Notes: a model not told the origin generated them from the letters alone. Shown: positions 41,442-53,639, counted from the first letter of the stretch. The stretch is 64,000 nt of DNA from Argyresthia goedartella (GCA_949825045.1 OX463824.1:26148501-26212500); one strand, 5' to 3'. Program-made: numbers and translations.

Positions 41442-43961
41442 CCTACGCTACATCGACATCAATCTCGTCTCAGCCATCTTCCTAGATTCTCCTAGTGGCG
41501 GTCGATCGGCCCTGAAAGGCAGTCGAGTTACAAAACGACCAGAACGAAGGCGACCAGTACTATTCTGGTAAAACAACTCGCACTCTTCTTCGTCTGCGTC
41601 GACTCGACGAACGGTGGGAGGTTCCTCTATCTCCCAGAAACGTTGGATAGCGTCTGACAACGCTGAGCCAATAAGTATGCCATCTGACTCGGCAGGCCTA
41701 ACCATTGGCAATGCCGGACCCATGATCACGTGACCAAACTTAGTATCCACAGCAATCAACCCGTCCGGCTGAAGAACTCGCCGATCCGACAACAGAAACC
41801 TACCCAGAACGTCTGCTCCCAGTAGCAGGTCGACCGGGGCTGGAGTGTCAAAATCGGGATCCGCCAACTTGAGTCCTGATGTCAGGAATCGAACGGCCGG
41901 ATTCAACTTCACCAAGGGGTGTCTGCCCATGACATGCGTCATTACTAAAGCTTGCACGGATGTTTTTGTCAAAATGTCATAACGTGGAGAGAACGTGATC
42001 ACCGATTGACCAACTACATTCGTAACCGTAACATTCCCCACGCCCCGTATTGATTTATTATACCTATTTACCTTGAGGCCCAACCATTTTGCTAAATCAT
42101 TCGATACAATGCAGCCCTGAGCTCCAGAATCTAATAGGGCGCGAACGTATGTTGGGTTGCCCGCCAAATCCCAAACAAGCACAGAGGCGATCGGTAACAC
42201 CACCGTCTCCGGTTGGGGGGCAACAAATTGTTGGGCCGCAAATTCCTAGCGAGGGCCCCCGGGGCCCCAATCTGCCTGTAACCGATCAGGTATGCAGCTA
42301 TACGCCAGAGGGTCCCATTGTACAAATGGCCCACGCGCCGGTTCCATTGCCACCCTACGACGCCCCGTAAAGGGGGGTGGGCGTGAATTCAACCGTGGCC
42401 GCTCCATGAGCGGGGGGGACATCACATGTGACCGACGAGGACGAGGCGACGAGCGGGGCGACAACTGAGGCGGCGTCCGAACCGCACCCGCATAGCTCGA
42501 AGGTGTCCCATGCCACCCGCCCGTTACGGCCTGCTCAACACACCCAATGTCCCGCTGAGTCGGATGCTGAGTCGCAACCGAAAACTCAGGGCCCCCCATG
42601 TAATGATCCTGAGTGCGGCCCTGCACCCTAGTACTGCCCTGTGCACGTGGGGACGTTGGCCCCTGAGTTGCGCTCCGAGTCGCAAACGATTTCTCAGGGC
42701 CCCATGCCGTGTCACCCTGGGTACGGCCCTGTGGTGGCTGTTGGCCGGACCGGTTCATGCACAACAGATTGTTGTGGGGCCCACCACAATATCCGCACAT
42801 TTGTGTGCGTGTTCAGTCCCTAGCCATGTGTGGCCCGAGGCACAGGAAACACCAGCTCCGCTGCTTGGCCATCCGGCGCCGTCCCTGAACCCTAAGTTCC
42901 CCGAACTTATTGCAATTGGCCACAGCATGGCCAATCTGCCTACAACATGGGCAGGTCTCACCATGTGGGGTCAATTCACTCACAGTCCCATACGACTGCC
43001 GGTTGGTGCGGTCCTTCCTCGTCGGAGGGCCCCTACTCACAGCGCTCCCGGCATCTCTCTGTGGTTTCGAAGGATGGGTGACCGTCAACCCCAAATTCTC
43101 TGCCCGTCGAGCCTCCTCTTCCAAAAATCCGACCAAGTCGGAGAAGGCGGGCAGGTCCTCGGCCGACCTCCCGTGAGACTGTTCGAAACGAGTCTGCACG
43201 TCAGCGGGTAGGCGGGAAAGTACAATGTACAACAGTAGGTACGACCATTCACCAACCGGAAGTCCAAGATTCTCTAGAGCCTTGGTGACGGACAACATTG
43301 GGTTCAAAACCTCCGTCTGTATGGCCCCGACCTTGTTCACAACCGGGATGCTAAACAAACGGTTCAGTTGGGCATCGGCCAACCTCCGTTTGTTGTGGTA
43401 ACGTCTGACCAACAATTGCCTGGCCGTCTCATAGTTACCCTCCGTAACTGTCAAATGAGCGACCAGCTCCCTAGGCTCACCCCTCAATGCTGCCACCAGC
43501 TGAGCCATCTTGACAGACTTGGTAATGTCCGATCGCATGTGCACCAAACTGTCGAACAAATTGATGAAGTTCATTCATTCACCGGACACGCCGTCAAAGG
43601 TAGGCATAGTTATGGCAGGTAACCTGGATTCCGATCCCTGATGCGGCAGAGGTGCTTCAATGTCACCATCATGGCTGGACTCGCGCTGTCTACGTATGTC
43701 CGCAGCCTTCTGCGTGATAGCAGCTGCCATCTCCATACATTGGTCGACATCCCCTATCAACCGTGACAGCCTGTCAGGTGCACAACCATCAACTGATTCC
43801 GCCTGCGCGGACAATTCGAGCACCCTATTGTAACGTTCCTTAACGTCCATAGACCGCTCCAATACCACATCATGCCTATCTAAACGGTCTATCAGACCGT
43901 GTGCGGAGGAAAACCATCTGAGTTCCTTAGAAACACCCTTCTGGATTTCAGATAACGACAT
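41442..43961 (-). pseudogene. gag-pol: BEL-2 gag and protease with four in-frame stops
   Basis: One frame from ATG 43961, interrupted by TGA 43575-43577, TGA 42813-42815, TAG 42246-42248 and TAG 41448-41450, with no frameshift. Gag has MPTFDGVSGE and then NFINLFDSLVHM across the first stop. Two zinc knuckles follow (CPCCRQIGHAVANC; the second, CFLCLGPHMARD, loses its next cysteine to TGA). A long proline/arginine-rich linker (42750-42250) precedes the aspartic protease with LLDSGAQGCIVS (about 42130). Stop codons rather than indels dominate the damage. Confidence 0.9.
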
Positions 43962-44502
43962 GATCGGAACGATACTTACTCACAATTTGCAGTCACTCAA
44001 TTTTATTGGACCCTCCAGTTTATAACCCAAACGAGGGAACCCTAAACTATAACTTAAACAATGTTGTTTTCCTTAAACAATAGGAACCGAGTTTTATATC
44101 TATATAAATTCTGTAAATAACAATTTAGTTTCCCTTTATCATTATAACACACACAGATAGTCAATATTAGTTCAAGTTATAAATTGCTATAAACTAAAAA
44201 CAATGTAATAGCCTGCTATCAATAGATGTAACTACCTATGTTAACCAAAACATTCATTCAATAGCATTATTAGACCACTAATAGATTGACTAACTGGTAA
44301 TTCAATGCAAATTTCAATTCACTATCTGTCTGTCTACTACCAGCAATAGACTTATAGCTTACAATACTACCAATCTATGTGGATATAGGAACCAACCAAG
44401 TTACCTAACCGCCTATACCTACAGATTGATAGTCCCAAACCGTGCCTTCCTGGAGCCCTTGACGGCTGCAAATCTCAGGAAGCCACGCTCTAGCTACCAA
44501 AA
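43962..44502 (-). other. BEL-2 5' leader
   Basis: About 540 bp between the 5' LTR and gag. On the minus strand TGGTAGCTAGAGCGTGGC lies three bases inside the LTR and is a primer-site candidate of unassigned tRNA type. Confidence 0.5.
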
Positions 44503-45047
44503 TGTTCAGGCTTCTCAGCACCTAATGACCTCGTAGGGGCCCATGAGCTACGAGGTAGCGTGACGATCAGGTGCCAAGAAGTGATGAACGTCGGCGATTC
44601 ACCGAGCTGAAGTTATGTGGGGTAGATCTAACCTGGTCTGTGCTTCGGTCCCGTCAACCTCCTGTCTCTCTGCAAGGCCCGGGTGCACCCTAGGCTCTTC
44701 TTGGTAGACAGGTTCTTCAGCCAACCAGGTATGACTGGCGGGCCAGCGTGAAAGCACAGTGTCCAACACAGGTTATGTTTCTACTGGTAAATACAAATCG
44801 GGCACGAAAATCCGAACTTTATCTGGTTCGAGAGACAACGGCACACTCAGCTACATTAACAATCCTGAGGGAATCCCGAATACATTCCAGATGCCCTGCG
44901 ATTTAATTTCAACACCCCAATCAAAACGCGTTTACATTGCGAGGGCTTTCGTCCGTCAGATGTCAAAACTGCCAGATTGGCAGCTAACGTCAAATTAAAA
45001 ATGACCGTTCAGAAACCATCGATCGAATATCGATTTGGAATCGAACA
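44503..45047 (-). repeat. 5' LTR of BEL-2 (545 bp)
   Basis: TG...CA ends, followed by CCTAT. The 80-codon open frame inside it (44759-44998) is LTR sequence also found at 30958 and is not called a gene. Confidence 0.93.
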
Positions 45048-45144
45048 CCTATAATAAATTAGTCTAGTATTTGCGCGCATCTCCAGCCTTTTACTTTACT
45101 CCCGAAGATGTCGCTCTCCTTATAATTGCCTTTGGCAAACTGAC

Positions 45145-45349
45145 CATGTACTAAGGAGACACTTGTAAGTAATCTATCTTAGGCACATTATACGGAGGTT
45201 CTATCGGTGATGGAAAACATCGTGAGGAAACTTTCATTACTCCATAGCTGCGGCGATGGGCTAGCCCCTGTTTATTGCATAACTGGCTAAAAGTAAGCAC
45301 AACTATGCCCCTGCCACCCCTTGTGAGAACAGCCTGAAGCCATGAATGA
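45145..45349. repeat. Spacer with a repeat shared with 47213-47280
   Basis: 'atggaaaacatcgtgaggaa' followed by 'gctgcggcgatgggctagcc' (about 45210-45270) matches the reverse complement of 47213-47280. The phrase is common in lepidopteran repeats as far as I recall. Confidence 0.5.
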
Positions 45350-45700
45350 TTTTAGGGTTTCATACCTTAAAAAGAAAAAATAAAGATTTGTAGGATCCCT
45401 TAGTTGTCCGTCCATCCGTCTGTCTGTCTGTCAAGACCTCTTTTCTCAGGCACGTGTAGAGATATCAATTTGAAATTAATTTTAAATAGCTAGGTCTGTT
45501 GTCACTTGAAATTGTTCAAAAACCAAACATAAAAGTCAACGCAATCAATATTTGGCCATTTATAACATAAAGGTTAGTTTCCGTTAACCTAGAATCATGT
45601 TATTTGGCATGAAGCAAATTTGTAGTTCCTTCACAAAATGCGACTTGTGCGGAACCCTCGGTGCGCGACGCCGACTCGCACTTGGCCATTTTTTTATATA
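45350..45700 (-). repeat. Dispersed repeat family C, minus-strand copy
   Basis: GTCCGTCCATCCGTCTGTCTG near its left and 'ggaaccctcggtgcgcgacgc' then 'actcgcacttggcca' at its right are the reverse of the family C ends. Confidence 0.7.
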
Positions 45701-46458
45701 AACCCGCATAATTGCTTTGGAGTAATCCAGCGACAGTGTCCGTTCTATTTCGATGTAACATTGGTTTAAGGTGAAATGGCAAGACTTGTTTTTTCTCAAG
45801 CCTTCAGGAAAGGAAGATTAATACTCCACCGCTTTACAGGTGTTCTGTGAAATATAAAGCGTTTCATCCACGAATTTAGCTTTCATTCAGCCTATGAGGC
45901 GTTGGTGAAAGAAAGATTCCATTTCAATAGTTATTTGAAACCGTTCCATTACAGGGATGTATTCTAGTAGAAAACGAGGGTTTTAATTAATTGGCGTATG
46001 GTATGGATAGTCCTTTTATCTACACACGTATCATAAACCCTCTTTACAGCGTCCAAAAACCACACGTTACGACCAGCATAATGATAAACTTCTTGGTAAA
46101 AACTCATTTCTTATCTGAATATCGATACATTATGACCATAATGTACCAAAATTTGTCAAAAAATGACATTCAAATTTCGAACGCCGACGCCCACCTGCGT
46201 GCCGCCTCTAGTTTGTCTGAGAAGTTAGTACTACTGAACAAGCTAAACAAGAGCAATGATCAATCCCACAATGCCGGTAAAACATGCGGTTCCTGAACAC
46301 ACCAAAGAGAGCTTATGATATGTGTGTAGATAAACTAGTGTATGTAACTGTACATAATTAGGCATTAAAACTCTCGAGTGATATTTTTATGAATTTCGCC
46401 TCGAGTATTGATGCCCTCCATTATGTAGCAGTCACAAAAAATACTATTATGTATACTT
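45701..46458. other. Spacer without recognised gene
   Basis: A 101-codon frame (45991-46296) has no motif, biased composition or ortholog-like feature I recognise. Confidence 0.4.
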
Positions 46459-47117
46459 AAGTTTATGTTTTAAGTATTTTTTGTTGTTCTTACATGTTCC
46501 ACCTAACACAAAGGATAAACCTCCTTTACCTTTCACCTAGGCTACCGCAATGTTTTACCCTGATATAAGCTGTGCAAATGAGTAGTGAAAAGATAGACTT
46601 TGAAAGTAATCAGCTGTTGTCATGACGCCATCTTGTTTTACATTATTTAACCAACACGGCGGCTTTCGGTAAGACAGATTGTAAAACGTTTTCGACGATG
46701 CTTTATTTAAATCAAATTGCTAATGACTTGGTTAAATGTCGGTCTTTAATCACGGTCTAGGGTGTTAGTTAAGTATCTGATTTAACCAACCAACTGCGAC
46801 ATTGGTTTTTTGTTTTTCATATAGGTATTTGTTGTATGCATATGTAATATTTTTTAGTACTATTAAATATTTTCTTTAATAATAAAAAAAATGTTACTTT
46901 AATAATTTACTAGAAGTCTGCTTCGAAATTGCCGCGAGACCATAATGCCACTTTTGCCTGTATTTGGCAGTCTCCACTATTCGTCACACCGGATTTTGCC
47001 TTTGTGTAGTGTGTGGCCTTGAATGCGCATTAGTCACTTTTCAATACCTGTACATATGCGCAGTAATTCCCACCAACGTCGCCCATAGCGCCCTTAATAC
47101 GTGGCGCGACTATAATC
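46459..47117 (+). repeat. Composite repeat family E plus MITE D, interrupted copy
   Basis: 46478-46805 matches 52798-53042 and, inverted in part, 51009-51065. The MITE body (cattagtcacttttcaatac and onward) follows at about 47005-47117. About 200 bp between them is absent from the 52798 copy, so something was inserted or the left MITE end was replaced. Confidence 0.6.
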
Positions 47118-47212
47118 CAAAAATAAGGACACGCGCACGCGAACACTTTTTTCCATACGGGGTGGTAGAAGATAGCTATGCCTACGTTTAGCTAGTTGCA
47201 CAATTTTGCGTG

Positions 47213-47280
47213 ACAGGGGGCTAGCCCATCGCAGCTGCAACAGTCATTTTTCTGACGATGTTTTCCATTAACCGTTAGAA
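47213..47280 (-). repeat. Short repeat, inverse of about 45205-45275
   Basis: 'gggctagcccatcgcagctg' and 'gacgatgttttccatta' on the plus strand correspond in reverse to the left copy. Confidence 0.5.
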
Positions 47281-48104
47281 TGTCCGTATGCACACTGAAA
47301 AGTTACTCATCTTATAAGCTATACTCGAACACATTTTAAACTTCGATTCGCATCGATCGGGTCCAGACGGCAACCGTGTTAGTAAAGGCCGGTGAAAAAT
47401 GATCCCGCAGAATAAATAATGGAGCGGCGAAGTAAGTGCCGTGCAGCTGGGTGAGTGTTGGAGTAAGATTCCAGTTTCGTTATTTTTAACCGACTTAAAA
47501 AAACAACTCTCAATTTGACTGTTTTTTTTTTTGTATGATTGTTACGCGATTATATCGTCAATTATGAATTGATTTTGATAATTTTTATTTTGATTGGTAG
47601 GTTTTACTTCAGAGGTGGTCCCATACAAATTTTATCAAAATTGATTTAGCGCTTTTTGAAAAAAATCAAATAAAACAAAAAATATATACTTAGATGACAT
47701 TTTGGGTTGTGATCCGTTCAGCAAAAGGTTTGGTGAGGACTTTTAGTGTATATGGACGACATTCGAATCCCGACAGGGGAGGAAGTGATAGGGCTTGAAC
47801 TGGTGATTTATTTATTTTGTTATATCAATTTCTGTTACGATAACTTTCAACCCACGCTCTCGTCATAAGTACGCTCGCTTTCACGCTCAGTCGCGTCTTG
47901 AGTACGCTCCATTATGACGTCACAAAACTAGATGCCAGTGCAAATAACTGGTTATAAGCGACCTCTGTGACGTATAAGTCGATTTTTTGTCTCGCTCGAC
48001 ATCGAGGGATCCGATATTCAAATTTTGGTCAGAGAGAAGGGACAAATCCTCCGGCTTGGATGTTTATTAGTTTGTGATATTTTTTTAAAGGTACCAAAAG
48101 TTTT
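47281..48104. other. Spacer without recognised gene
   Basis: A T-rich tract lies at 47521-47533. A B-box-like ATTCGAATCCCG at about 47770 sits without a visible A box. Confidence 0.4.
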
Positions 48105-48540
48105 TTTCGTATTCCAAAAATTAAAAAATTCCAAATGTCTTTATTACTGTAGACATTTACATATACTTAGCAATCGTCATTTTTTGCCACTTCTCTACAT
48201 TGGACCACTGTGGGAGAGAAGGGCGTAGAAACTCCCACAGATAGAACTAAAGATCTAAAAGATCTCTATTAAAAATTGCTTGTGCTTAACTAATACAAAT
48301 TTTATATTGTCATTATATCATAATTAATAAGTAGGAATAAATAATTACAAAAATATTAACTGCAAGGTCTGTGTTAAGCCATATTAACCCCATACAGTCA
48401 TTTAAGTAATCTTGAACATTGTAATATCCCTTTTTCGACAAAGTCGCTGGTTTTTAAATGGTTTTTAAATTGCTCAAATGGCAATTTTAAGATCTCCAGA
48501 GGTATATTTTTGTAGTAGGGAATGCATTGACCCTTGAAAC
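48105..48540 (-). pseudogene. Family F LINE, short 3' fragment
   Basis: The 3' UTR and last codons of the 213-1205 element, in the same orientation. The 'aattccaaatgtctttatta' tail junction is shared. It is truncated near 48540, right after the segment equivalent to 640 in the first copy. Confidence 0.82.
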
Positions 48541-50059
48541 GTACTTACTATCTTACTATTATCTAGCTAACTATTACCTAAATATTAGTAGATCCACTGC
48601 TAGGATGATGGATAGTGGTGCGTCGCGCGCATTATTGTCGCCGACCGACCCTGATAACAAGGGACGAATCTAGATGCGGCGTCTATTGAGGTATTGTTGG
48701 ATACTGTAATGTCTTGAGCACTACCTATCACGGCCTATACTTGAACTTGCTAGCCCTACAGATTAGGTAGGCAATTATAAAGACTTCGGTAACACCATAG
48801 TATTGTTTATTGATCGAATATGATTACAATTTGTATAAAAGGGATCAAACTGGCTCGATAGCCATTAAGCTAATCCTAACTATAATTTAGATCAGTCGCT
48901 GGCCGAAGCCTAAGGTGAAGTGTGTCACTTTGACTTTTCAAACCCAAGCCTCTTTCTTTTTAAAATTACAAGTTACGTAACAGTGTCAAAGTGAACACTC
49001 ACTCTAAAGAGGCCCGTATACAATATTATCGCATAGACAAACATCGAACCTAACTATATTCCTTACAGTACCTACTTGTAGTCAAGTGCGTTCACCCAGA
49101 CTGCAGCATAGTACACCCGCACACAATTGTGGTTATTTTAGTTACGTTTTAGTAAGGTAACAAAGAGAATTTCCATGAATCTAGGACGAAAAATACTTTT
49201 CGGTAAAAGTAGCAGACTCAACACACACTTTCAATTCGTGCTTCGCTCAAATTAGCAAATTTACTTGCGGGGGTACGTTAAAAGCGGCTTTCTTTAAGTG
49301 AGTGTCGTCTTTGAAAAGAGTGGGCACGCATCAAAGAGGGGCATTAAAATGTGACTTTAACAAAGTGAATAAACTATACAAGCTACATATAGTGTCACGT
49401 GATTTTCGATTACTGGGTGGCAGAGGCAAAATTTCGCCAACTATTTTTAGCCATCCAATACTCCATTTGCGTCCTAGAGGGCTAGCCCTAAATACGTTTT
49501 CTATCGCCGTTGGACCGTCCTTAAATGTACGTAAGATAAGTAACATATCTTATTATTGCGTGACAGGCAAGCGGAACACAACCAACATGCTCAATATCAC
49601 AATGTTCTATTCAGGCCAGCTTATTTCTAACATCATAAGTTCTCTAAAACTACAATACCCCCACCGGAGTCGCAGGCACCTTTTCAACAGGCTATTGACC
49701 CCAAAGTGACATTTCCACCTCAAAAGAGCCACTCTGAATTCGGGTCAGGCCCGTGCTATCACGTGTCACCACTATCACTCACTATTGCGGGGTGCGGGGT
49801 ATGGAGAGAGGGGGGGGGGGGTGTTATCCTTCAGCCTCGCATATCCCTATTGTTCAGAGCAACGAGGGTGTGGCAAGCAGATAAGCATAATAATGTCTTG
49901 GACGTTAGGTTCTCTAAGGTTTCTTTGCCGATAGTGCGCACATCCTAAGTGAACCGTAATATAAAGCGAGTTAAAGCAAGCTTAGTCAGTGTCCGTCTCT
50001 TGAAATCAAATCAATATGATTCTATCTACCGTCATATTGTTGAAAAATAATACCTTGAT
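48541..50059. other. Largest unassigned spacer, no recognised gene
   Basis: A 135-codon frame at 49302-49709 shows no recognisable domain and is not called. A weak inverted pair (about 48923-48937 'gtcactttgac', 48989-49000 'gtcaaagtgaac') may be a decayed MITE. A poly(G) run lies at 49810-49822. Confidence 0.4.
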
Positions 50060-50288
50060 TGATCCACATTGATCTAGCCCCAAACTAGAATTCCCTGTAC
50101 CTTGGTTACTAGACGACGATACACATACTTATATAGATAAACATTATACTTAGATAGATAAACAAGACAATGACCAGGGTACAAACATCCGTTCTCATCA
50201 AACAAATATTTGCCCCCAGCGGGAGTCGAACCCGGGACCCTTGGCTTCGCAGGCAGGGTCACTGCCGTCTCGGCCATTCGGGTCGTCG
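50060..50288 (-). mobile_element. SINE family B copy
   Basis: Colinear with 26430-26650. The minus-strand B box is GGTTCGACTCC, better preserved than in the other copy. Confidence 0.82.
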
Positions 50289-50814
50289 AATTAATATTTC
50301 TGTGATTTGTGAGTGATTTTGCGCTTCCTGTGTTGGTCGACGCGCTATTGCAAGAGGCCTTCTTGGTCGACTGCGCTAATTCAAGTACTATTTTGGTACC
50401 TATTAAGGGGTTCACGCCACACCAGGTGCCACTGAGAAAACATGTTGCTATTTCGACCATATTAGGAGGAAAATGGGTTTATCTCTAAATTTTGCTCTCT
50501 TTAAAAAACAATATTCTTACAAACATGCCCTATTTTGGTGTCAACGTTGGAAAATCTTGCGCCAACGTTTGTCACTGAAACTGACTTTTATACCCTGATC
50601 AAAACGGTTGGGGCGGTTCTCCATTCACCATCAATAAAAAGGCTGACTTTCGTTCAGGCGGTTTGTTGAACTTTTTTGAAGATTCTTTACTTTAGTCAAA
50701 AGCCAAAAAGTTTGATTGAACGCCGGTTTTTAATGAACAGCCCAAGCTGTTGATAAATATTAACTGCCTGATTTAACGAAGCGGCTGCTACATAAATTAC
50801 CATCATCATTGTGA
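50289..50814. other. Spacer without recognised gene
   Basis: Nothing supportable. Confidence 0.4.
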
Positions 50815-51260
50815 TATGAACAAACAGTAGGTGTTTGCAACACTAGTTTTTCTTGGGAAATAATAAAACGACTGAATAAAAACTAATTAATTTCCTGAAA
50901 AAAGTGACAAAAATACTGAATTGCATTACAAAATTACTGATTTGCTCGGTAAAATTTCTGAATGGTTTAGCCACCGCTTATCGGTTTAATAAAGACTGTC
51001 TGGTCAGGGTAGGTGAAGGATAAACGTTGTCCTTCGTGTTAGGTTGAACATGTAAGAACAACAAAATTCAACGATCGTTTTGTCTTTTATGTTTATCGAA
51101 TTAAGATTTTCAAATTACTGGTTTTAGATTTTTAGTCGCGAAATTCTGTAATTTTGTCAAACGAAGCCAGTTTTATAGTCACGCTAATTTTGCCGCTATT
51201 GAGTGATTCAGTCAGGCAAAACCAGTATTTTTGTCAAGCAAACACTGGATTTACAGTCAC
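50815..51260. repeat. Degenerate short-period repeat region
   Basis: 'aatactgaattgc', 'aattactgatttgc' and 'aatttctgaatgg' recur about every 30 bp (50910-50965). 'gtcaaacgaagccagtttta', 'gtcaggcaaaaccagtattt' and 'gtcaagcaaacactggattt' recur at 51158-51255. A partial inverted copy of family E (51009-51065) lies between them. Confidence 0.5.
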
Positions 51261-52797
51261 ACGTTTAAATACCGTTTTGTTTCTTATTATATATTTTAAA
51301 TATATTTTTAATATTGCTATATAATATTGAAATCAACAATTTTTTTTAGCACGTCCAAAGACTGCTCGCCGCGCAATACACTGTCTTTACAATTTATTCA
51401 TATTTCACCATTATACAGTTTAAGTTCATCTGTTCAACATCTCTGAATACAGTTATTTCTTTCATGTACAGTCCACTCTCATCATTAAGCACATATATAC
51501 TAGCTTTGCTTAGTCGCCCCGCTACATATACGATTAATATCTGTATTCTACATCAAGTCATTGGACCTTTAAACGGATTCACTATTCGAGGAAAATCACC
51601 ATAACTTTATTCAGTGAAGTAGCTAATATATATAAGCTAATATATATAAGTACAATTATTAAGGTGGATTCGTTTGCATCAATAATAATTAAGGGTTGTC
51701 TATAGCTATCGTTCGCACAACTTTTACTTTAATTTAAATGGCAGGGGGTTATTTTGAACTCCTCTGTCCCCTAGTATAGTTATTTTGCAAGGAAATGATT
51801 TTGAAAAATAAATTATTTTAGTTAAAATTTGAGGTTGTGTTCACATAATTTTTGTTATGAAAGTGATATGAGGCAAGTATGCAACCAGTAGAGGGATGGG
51901 GAAGAGCTTTCTATGCGGTCTTGTGGTATTTTAGGAGACTCGGTTTTATTTAATTACGATTAAAATTAAAATTCGTAGACTTACGCGAAATGTAATTCAA
52001 TTCTGCTATTTATTAAAAAACACTATGAAGACTGAGTTCAAGTAGCATTATATTTTTGAGTCAAATTCGGCTAGAGTAGGTTATTGTGGCTAAATTTCAA
52101 TTGGGTTATAGGTTAGGTAAGAACTCAAAAGAATAAAAATAAGCAAGCAAGACATCAAAAGAATTTCGTTCATCTGAGGTTACTTACAAATTAATAAGAG
52201 AGTAAGTAATAAGTAAAGCAAAGTAAGTAAAGCAAATTTATGCGCAGAGTTTCGTTGTTCTTAGTACTCGTTCTCAGAGTACTTAACTACCAATTTACTG
52301 ACAGCTCATAATAAGAAAAGTGGGATATTTAACTGTAGCTCAAAATAAAAATTATTTAAGCGAATTATCTTCGCTGATTAACCTACCATATACAGAAAAA
52401 CTAAACTACTCTACAAATAAACCATTTGATTGACAAAACAAACACCACCAACAAAATCAAAACATGCGAATCTTTCTTACACAGTTCACAACAAATATCT
52501 GGCTTTTCGAACACAAATTCAGTTTTCAACACAATATTATTCTAAGCCAAACTAAATAAAATACTGACTTGCACTCAAAATTCTCCATCCATATAACGGA
52601 TTTCTAAAATTCGTGTGTTTTGCTGTACCACAATAATTAATGTTTACAATTTTATCATTCTTGTACCTAAAAAGCTTACTTTAAACTTTAAATTTATTTT
52701 TTCTTATCTGTTTTAATGAAAGTTATATATAAAGCATCCCTATTGGTATAAAACAAAAACGCGAAGCCTGCTAAAGCAAGTCCTGCCTTCGCTTCGC
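51261..52797. other. AT-rich spacer
   Basis: No gene. A local duplication 'agctaatatatata' occurs twice at 51621-51648, and AAGTAAG-type words cluster at 52197-52240. Confidence 0.4.
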
Positions 52798-53170
52798 TCA
52801 CCCCCTTTACCCTTCACCTAAGCTACCGCAATGTTTTGCCTTGATATAAGCTGTGCAAATCATCTACTGTCGTGACGCCATATTTTTTTCCAACACGCCG
52901 GCTTTCGGTAAGACAGATTGTTAAACGTTTTCAACGATGCTTTATTTAAATCAAAATGCTAGTGACTTGGTGAAACTTCGGTATTTAATTAACGGTCTAG
53001 AGAGTTAGTTCAGTGTTTGATTTAACTAACTAACTGTGACATATACGTCGCGCCACACGTTATGAGCGGTGGCCTTGAATGCGCAGTAGTCACTTTTCAA
53101 TACCTGTACCTATACATAAGCGCAGTAATTCCCGCCAACGTCGCCCAGCGCTCTTAATTCGTTGCGCGAC
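52798..53170 (+). repeat. Composite repeat family E plus MITE D, contiguous copy
   Basis: Family E sequence (52798-53042) runs directly into the MITE (about 53044-53170). The MITE has TCGCGCCACACGTTATGAGC at its left and an inverse TCGCGCAACGAATTAAGAGC at its right. This copy shows the two parts as a single unit. Confidence 0.6.
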
Positions 53171-53493
53171 TTATATCTCCAGAACAAAAGTGAACGCTAC
53201 AAGCGTGTCGCGAATCTCCTTATTTAAATAAAACCGTGGCTCCCTTACACTGAATATCTCTTAGGATTAACAAAAACAAGCTTTATTTTCTTGACAACAA
53301 GAGACGGCTTCGGAGGACGGAAGGTCTTACCTGAGAGCCTTAGGCCAGATCTTTTGTAAATGCGCTTAGAACGGGGTAATCTATTTGATTTAGGTCATCC
53401 CGTTAGGATACTGAGATAAAGTCTACGGTTAGGTAAATGTAACGTCGTTTCGTACATATGCAAAGGTACTGCTGTTAATGCAAAGCTCACAAG
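53171..53493. other. Spacer
   Basis: Nothing recognised. Confidence 0.4.
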
Positions 53494-53622
53494 CAGCCTC
53501 TGACTAGCGGGTTCTAATCCCACCGAGGAGGAAAAAACAACCCTGGTCTTGAAAGTTTAATGTTTGTGACGTCTCTGTTTCTGGTTCCTACAGGGTATCT
53601 TAGTGTGGGGCTACTACCGGGT
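53494..53622 (+). mobile_element. SINE family A, plus-strand fragment
   Basis: GGTTCTAATCCC (B-box-like) at 53510-53521 leads into 'gtgacgtctctgtttctggt' and 'gggtatcttagtgtgggg', the inverse of the other copies. Confidence 0.65.
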
Positions 53623-53639
53623 ATCCTAGTGTGGAGCTG

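Larger units (their letters stand above)
30702..45047 (-). mobile_element. BEL/Pao LTR retrotransposon carrying nested LINEs (BEL-2)
   Basis: LTRs at 30702-31239 and 44503-45047 begin TGTTCAGG and end in CGAAC(C)A on the plus strand. The 5-bp CCTAT is duplicated at 30697-30701 and 45048-45052. Coding runs on the minus strand: gag from 43961, protease about 42130, RT to 40593, then after the nested LINEs RNase H and integrase (33517 to 31271). The LTRs differ by a 7-bp indel in the right copy plus a few substitutions, so BEL-2 is older than BEL-1. Its LTRs and proteins are clearly a different family from BEL-1. Confidence 0.95.
30251..45139 (+). mobile_element. Miniature LTR element split by a BEL insertion
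   Basis: The 5' LTR (30251-30468) is followed by only 102 bp of internal DNA. That holds a primer-site-like TGGTGACCCGACTT (30470-30483), an ATG at 30515 and an AAAGGGGGGAG purine tract. The 3' LTR starts at 30571, is interrupted at 30701 by BEL-2, and resumes to 45139. The two halves of the 3' LTR add up to 218 bp, exactly the length of the 5' LTR. The 5-bp sequence CTGAC flanks the whole at 30246-30250 and 45140-45144. Without BEL-2 the element is only about 540 bp, so it is either a TRIM-like element or an internal deletion of a gypsy-type element. Confidence 0.88.

Noticed and set aside
49302..49709. 135-codon frame as a gene
   Set aside because: No recognisable domain, no codon bias I can see, no splice or promoter context. 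Such lengths occur by chance in 64 kb.
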